The notes beneath the pieces are model-generated. The model was not told the DNA's origin and made no database searches. It was given only the letters and a program-made list of their open reading frames with translations. A program made the translations under genes and the position numbers. DNA of 20,038 bases from Polyrhizophydium stewartii (lineage: Eukaryota; Chytridiomycota; Chytridiomycetes; Rhizophydiales), in assembly GCA_027604665.1 (NCBI GenBank), contig JADGIZ010000197.1, positions 1 to 20,038 on the forward strand. Direction: 5' to 3'. Each line of letters starts with the position of its first letter. Position 1 is the stretch's first letter. Below, piece by piece: positions 18,117 to 20,038 of this stretch.

Positions 18117-19851
18117 CTATATGCGGTCGCGAAGGCCGCTTTGGTTGACCTCCTTGCCGTCCGAAACTCGGCTTCTGGAGCGGGTGATTCGTGCCGAGAG
18201 CGGCAACACAGGACCACGCGAAGAAGCGGCAGCAATCTTGGCCGGAGGCATTTCAGGCACGCTGGCGTCTTGCTCGGACGGCTCGGATCCTTCGGACGCG
18301 ATTGATGGACGGGCAGCATCGGAAGCACTAAATGGCGCCTTGGGCTGCGGAACTGGCTGCGAAGCGCGCTTGGCGACAGATCGTGGCCCGCCGCGAGCCT
18401 TGCGCAAAGCATAGGTCCCTGGCACTCCTCCGATGGAGGCAAAGCCAGGCAGTTGCTCGATGGCGACAATCGTGATTTCGTCCGAGAAGCCAAAGTAAAG
18501 AGGGCCCGAAACACGAGTGCCGCCATGCTGGGCCGCATCCGGCAACCGAGTCAGAGACAAAATTCGATTGACTCATCACGGCGAGCTGTGCCAACGCACC
18601 TTGCTTGCGACAGCGTTGCACACCTGCGTCCAAGGGGCTGTTGGGCTCGGGCCTGAGAATGTGGACCCGCTTTCTGAATCGACGCGAAATACAGGGCCCG
18701 CATCGCTTCTCGTGATTGACATGGTCCATTGCTGATTAAAATGCCACTTGCTGGAGCGAAATCCGACGGGATATGGGTGTCGGAACGCGCACTGGAAAGT
18801 TGAACAGAGTCAGAACAAGGCAGTCGCGCGTGAAGGCGCCGCTCGACACAAGAAAAACACACCGTTGAGTTACTCCAAAATAGCGGGGCAGCCCCGGCGT
18901 CTGTAACGAGTGCGCCGAGGTCCCAAACAGTGATGCGATTGCTGGCGAGAGTGAACGGCGCGCAGACCGCCATCGGCGGACGGCTCTTGCCGTCGGGAGA
19001 AACAAACCCCCTGAACGGCTGCCGCGGACTCGCACGCGCCAGCTCGAGCACGGCGTTGGCCTCTGAGTCGCTGGCCTGATCGCCTGAGTGGATGGGCGCT
19101 TTCAACTGGCGATAGAATGCCATGAACAGATTGTCAGCGTCGTCAGCCGCGTCCAAGCGCGATGATGCATGGCGAGCCCAACCGCAGATGGCGTTGCGCC
19201 GCGGAGTCGGCCCGAGGTGCGCCGCGGCTGCTCCGGCTGGGTATCTGCAGTGCGTGCGCGCTTTCCCGAGCGCCTCGACGACGAAGCTGGAGGCTTGCTG
19301 GCCATCAGCTGCGGCGGCGCGGGCCCTGATGCAAGGCCGAGCTGGACGAGCATCTCGTGGTTGAGGGCGATATTACGCATCCTCTCCAACTCGTACTCGG
19401 AGAGCCTGCCGGCCAGCCGTCAGCGGACACACGAGGCGAGCAGCCTTGAGCAGTCCAAACGCAATTCTCACTGAGTGTCCGGGAACGGCGACGACCACGA
19501 GCTGCGCGTGGCACCTCGTTGCCGCCGCGGCTCAGGCCTTCCGTCGCTCTTGGAGTACGTACTATCGCTGTCGTCCGAGTCTGCCTCGTCGCATGTCGCG
19601 GGGCCGGACGCAGCCGCGGCATCCTGATGTTGGCTCCCGGAGCTGTCCGAAAAGATGTCCGAGAAGCAGTCGTCCGGCTGAGCGAGCGGGGCGTCCATGG
19701 TGGCAGCGACCGCGGTGCGCGGTGCGACGTGCGGGCCTCTGGAAGGGGTATCTGCAGCGACGGCGCCTGCGGTTTCTGGGCTCCGCGGCTGTGGCGCGCC
19801 GTTGGCGGCCGAGGGCAGCTCAGGAGCGTTGGGGAGTGGTGCAGGCGACAT
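18117..19851 (-). CDS. FYRN/FYRC-domain nuclear protein, TBRG1-like, 5 exons
   Basis: On the minus strand, exons are 19851-19472, 19405-19183, 19105-18863, 18791-18600 and 18527-18117 (stop TAG). All phases fit and the product is 482 aa; human TBRG1 has about 411. The FYR region is diagnostic. FYRN is at about 257-312: ITVWDLGALV, then FRHPYPVGFRSSKWHF, split by an intron. FYRC is at about 313-380: GPVFRV, FSGPSPTAPWTQVC, SGPLYFGFSDE and AIEQLPGF. The acidic Ser/Asp-rich N-terminus precedes a conserved-looking segment at 128-151, LSEYELERMRNIALN, then LVQLGL. This resembles short motifs near the N-termini of chromatin-linked proteins such as WDR76/CMR1. A basic RRTSGRLRG stretch follows. FYR modules occur in MLL/KMT2 and TBRG1 proteins and mediate protein contacts in chromatin. 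No SET, PHD or JmjC domain is present, so a regulatory adaptor is inferred. Confidence 0.87.
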
Positions 19852-19921
19852 GGTGGGAGAGCACGTTTTGCAATCCTCCAGAGAGTCCCAGCCGGTTGAG
19901 GGGAAGTCGGCCGCCTCGCTC

Positions 19922-19931
19922 CTTAATAAAT
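19922..19931 (-). promoter_or_regulatory. TATA-like AT-rich box upstream of the FYR gene
   Basis: On the minus strand this reads atttattaag, an isolated AT-rich stretch about 71 nt upstream of the FYR gene start at 19851. It is a plausible core promoter element. Confidence 0.4.
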
Positions 19932-19937
19932 CCCTCT

Positions 19938-19957
19938 TCGAATCGAATCGAATCGAA
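19938..19957. repeat. (TCGAA)4 pentanucleotide repeat
   Basis: Four perfect tandem copies of TCGAA lie just upstream of the TATA-like box of the FYR gene. It contrasts with the GC-rich surroundings and could be a simple microsatellite or a repeated binding site. Confidence 0.9.
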
Positions 19958-20038
19958 TCCTCCAGAGATCAGCAAACGCGGAGAACGACAGGCAGCAAGA
20001 ACGGCGACACGGCTTGGAGCAAGGCACTTTGACGGCGG

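Overview
This 20 kb window looks like compact nuclear DNA from a GC-rich opisthokont. It holds ten protein-coding loci split by about 30 short spliceosomal introns (53 to 151 nt). Most introns start gtgcgt, gtgag or similar and carry a ctgac or ctaac branch site shortly before the acceptor. A fungal-type Enhancer of polycomb occurs together with GCP6, a CC2D1/Lgd homologue and a TBRG1-like FYR protein, all of which budding yeast lacks apart from EPL1. This fits an early-diverging, zoosporic (chytrid-like) fungus best. The lineage is inferred from gene content, and a unicellular holozoan is not excluded. All exon maps below were built by hand from splice signals, reading phase and family conservation.

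Left third: EPL1 (+, NuA4/Piccolo acetyltransferase subunit with a glutamine-rich tail) and LSM2 (+, U6 snRNP / mRNA decay ring) run in the same direction. LSM2 converges on GCP6 (-, gamma-tubulin ring complex, nine exons, 4333-9344), with only 12 nt between the two stop codons.

Middle: four universal stress protein (UspA-like) genes follow head to tail at 9462-13319 in an A-B-A-B pattern. The two A copies are about 98% identical in DNA, intron included. The first A copy lacks the promoter, the start codon and about the first 27 codons. The two B genes are older paralogues that share a 19-bp promoter element not named elsewhere in this annotation.

Right third: a CC2D1/Lgd homologue (-, DM14 repeats plus C2 domain, ESCRT-III regulation) starts divergently from a small two-pass membrane protein (+, 301 aa, family unknown, weak DEG/ENaC-like motif). 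That gene converges on a FYRN/FYRC-domain nuclear protein (-), whose promoter sits at the right edge.

The window is not an operon or a mobile element. Most genes are housekeeping: chromatin, RNA, microtubule nucleation and endosomal sorting. The unusual parts are the USP array with its shared promoter element, and the two-pass membrane protein. No tRNA, rRNA, CRISPR or transposon was seen.
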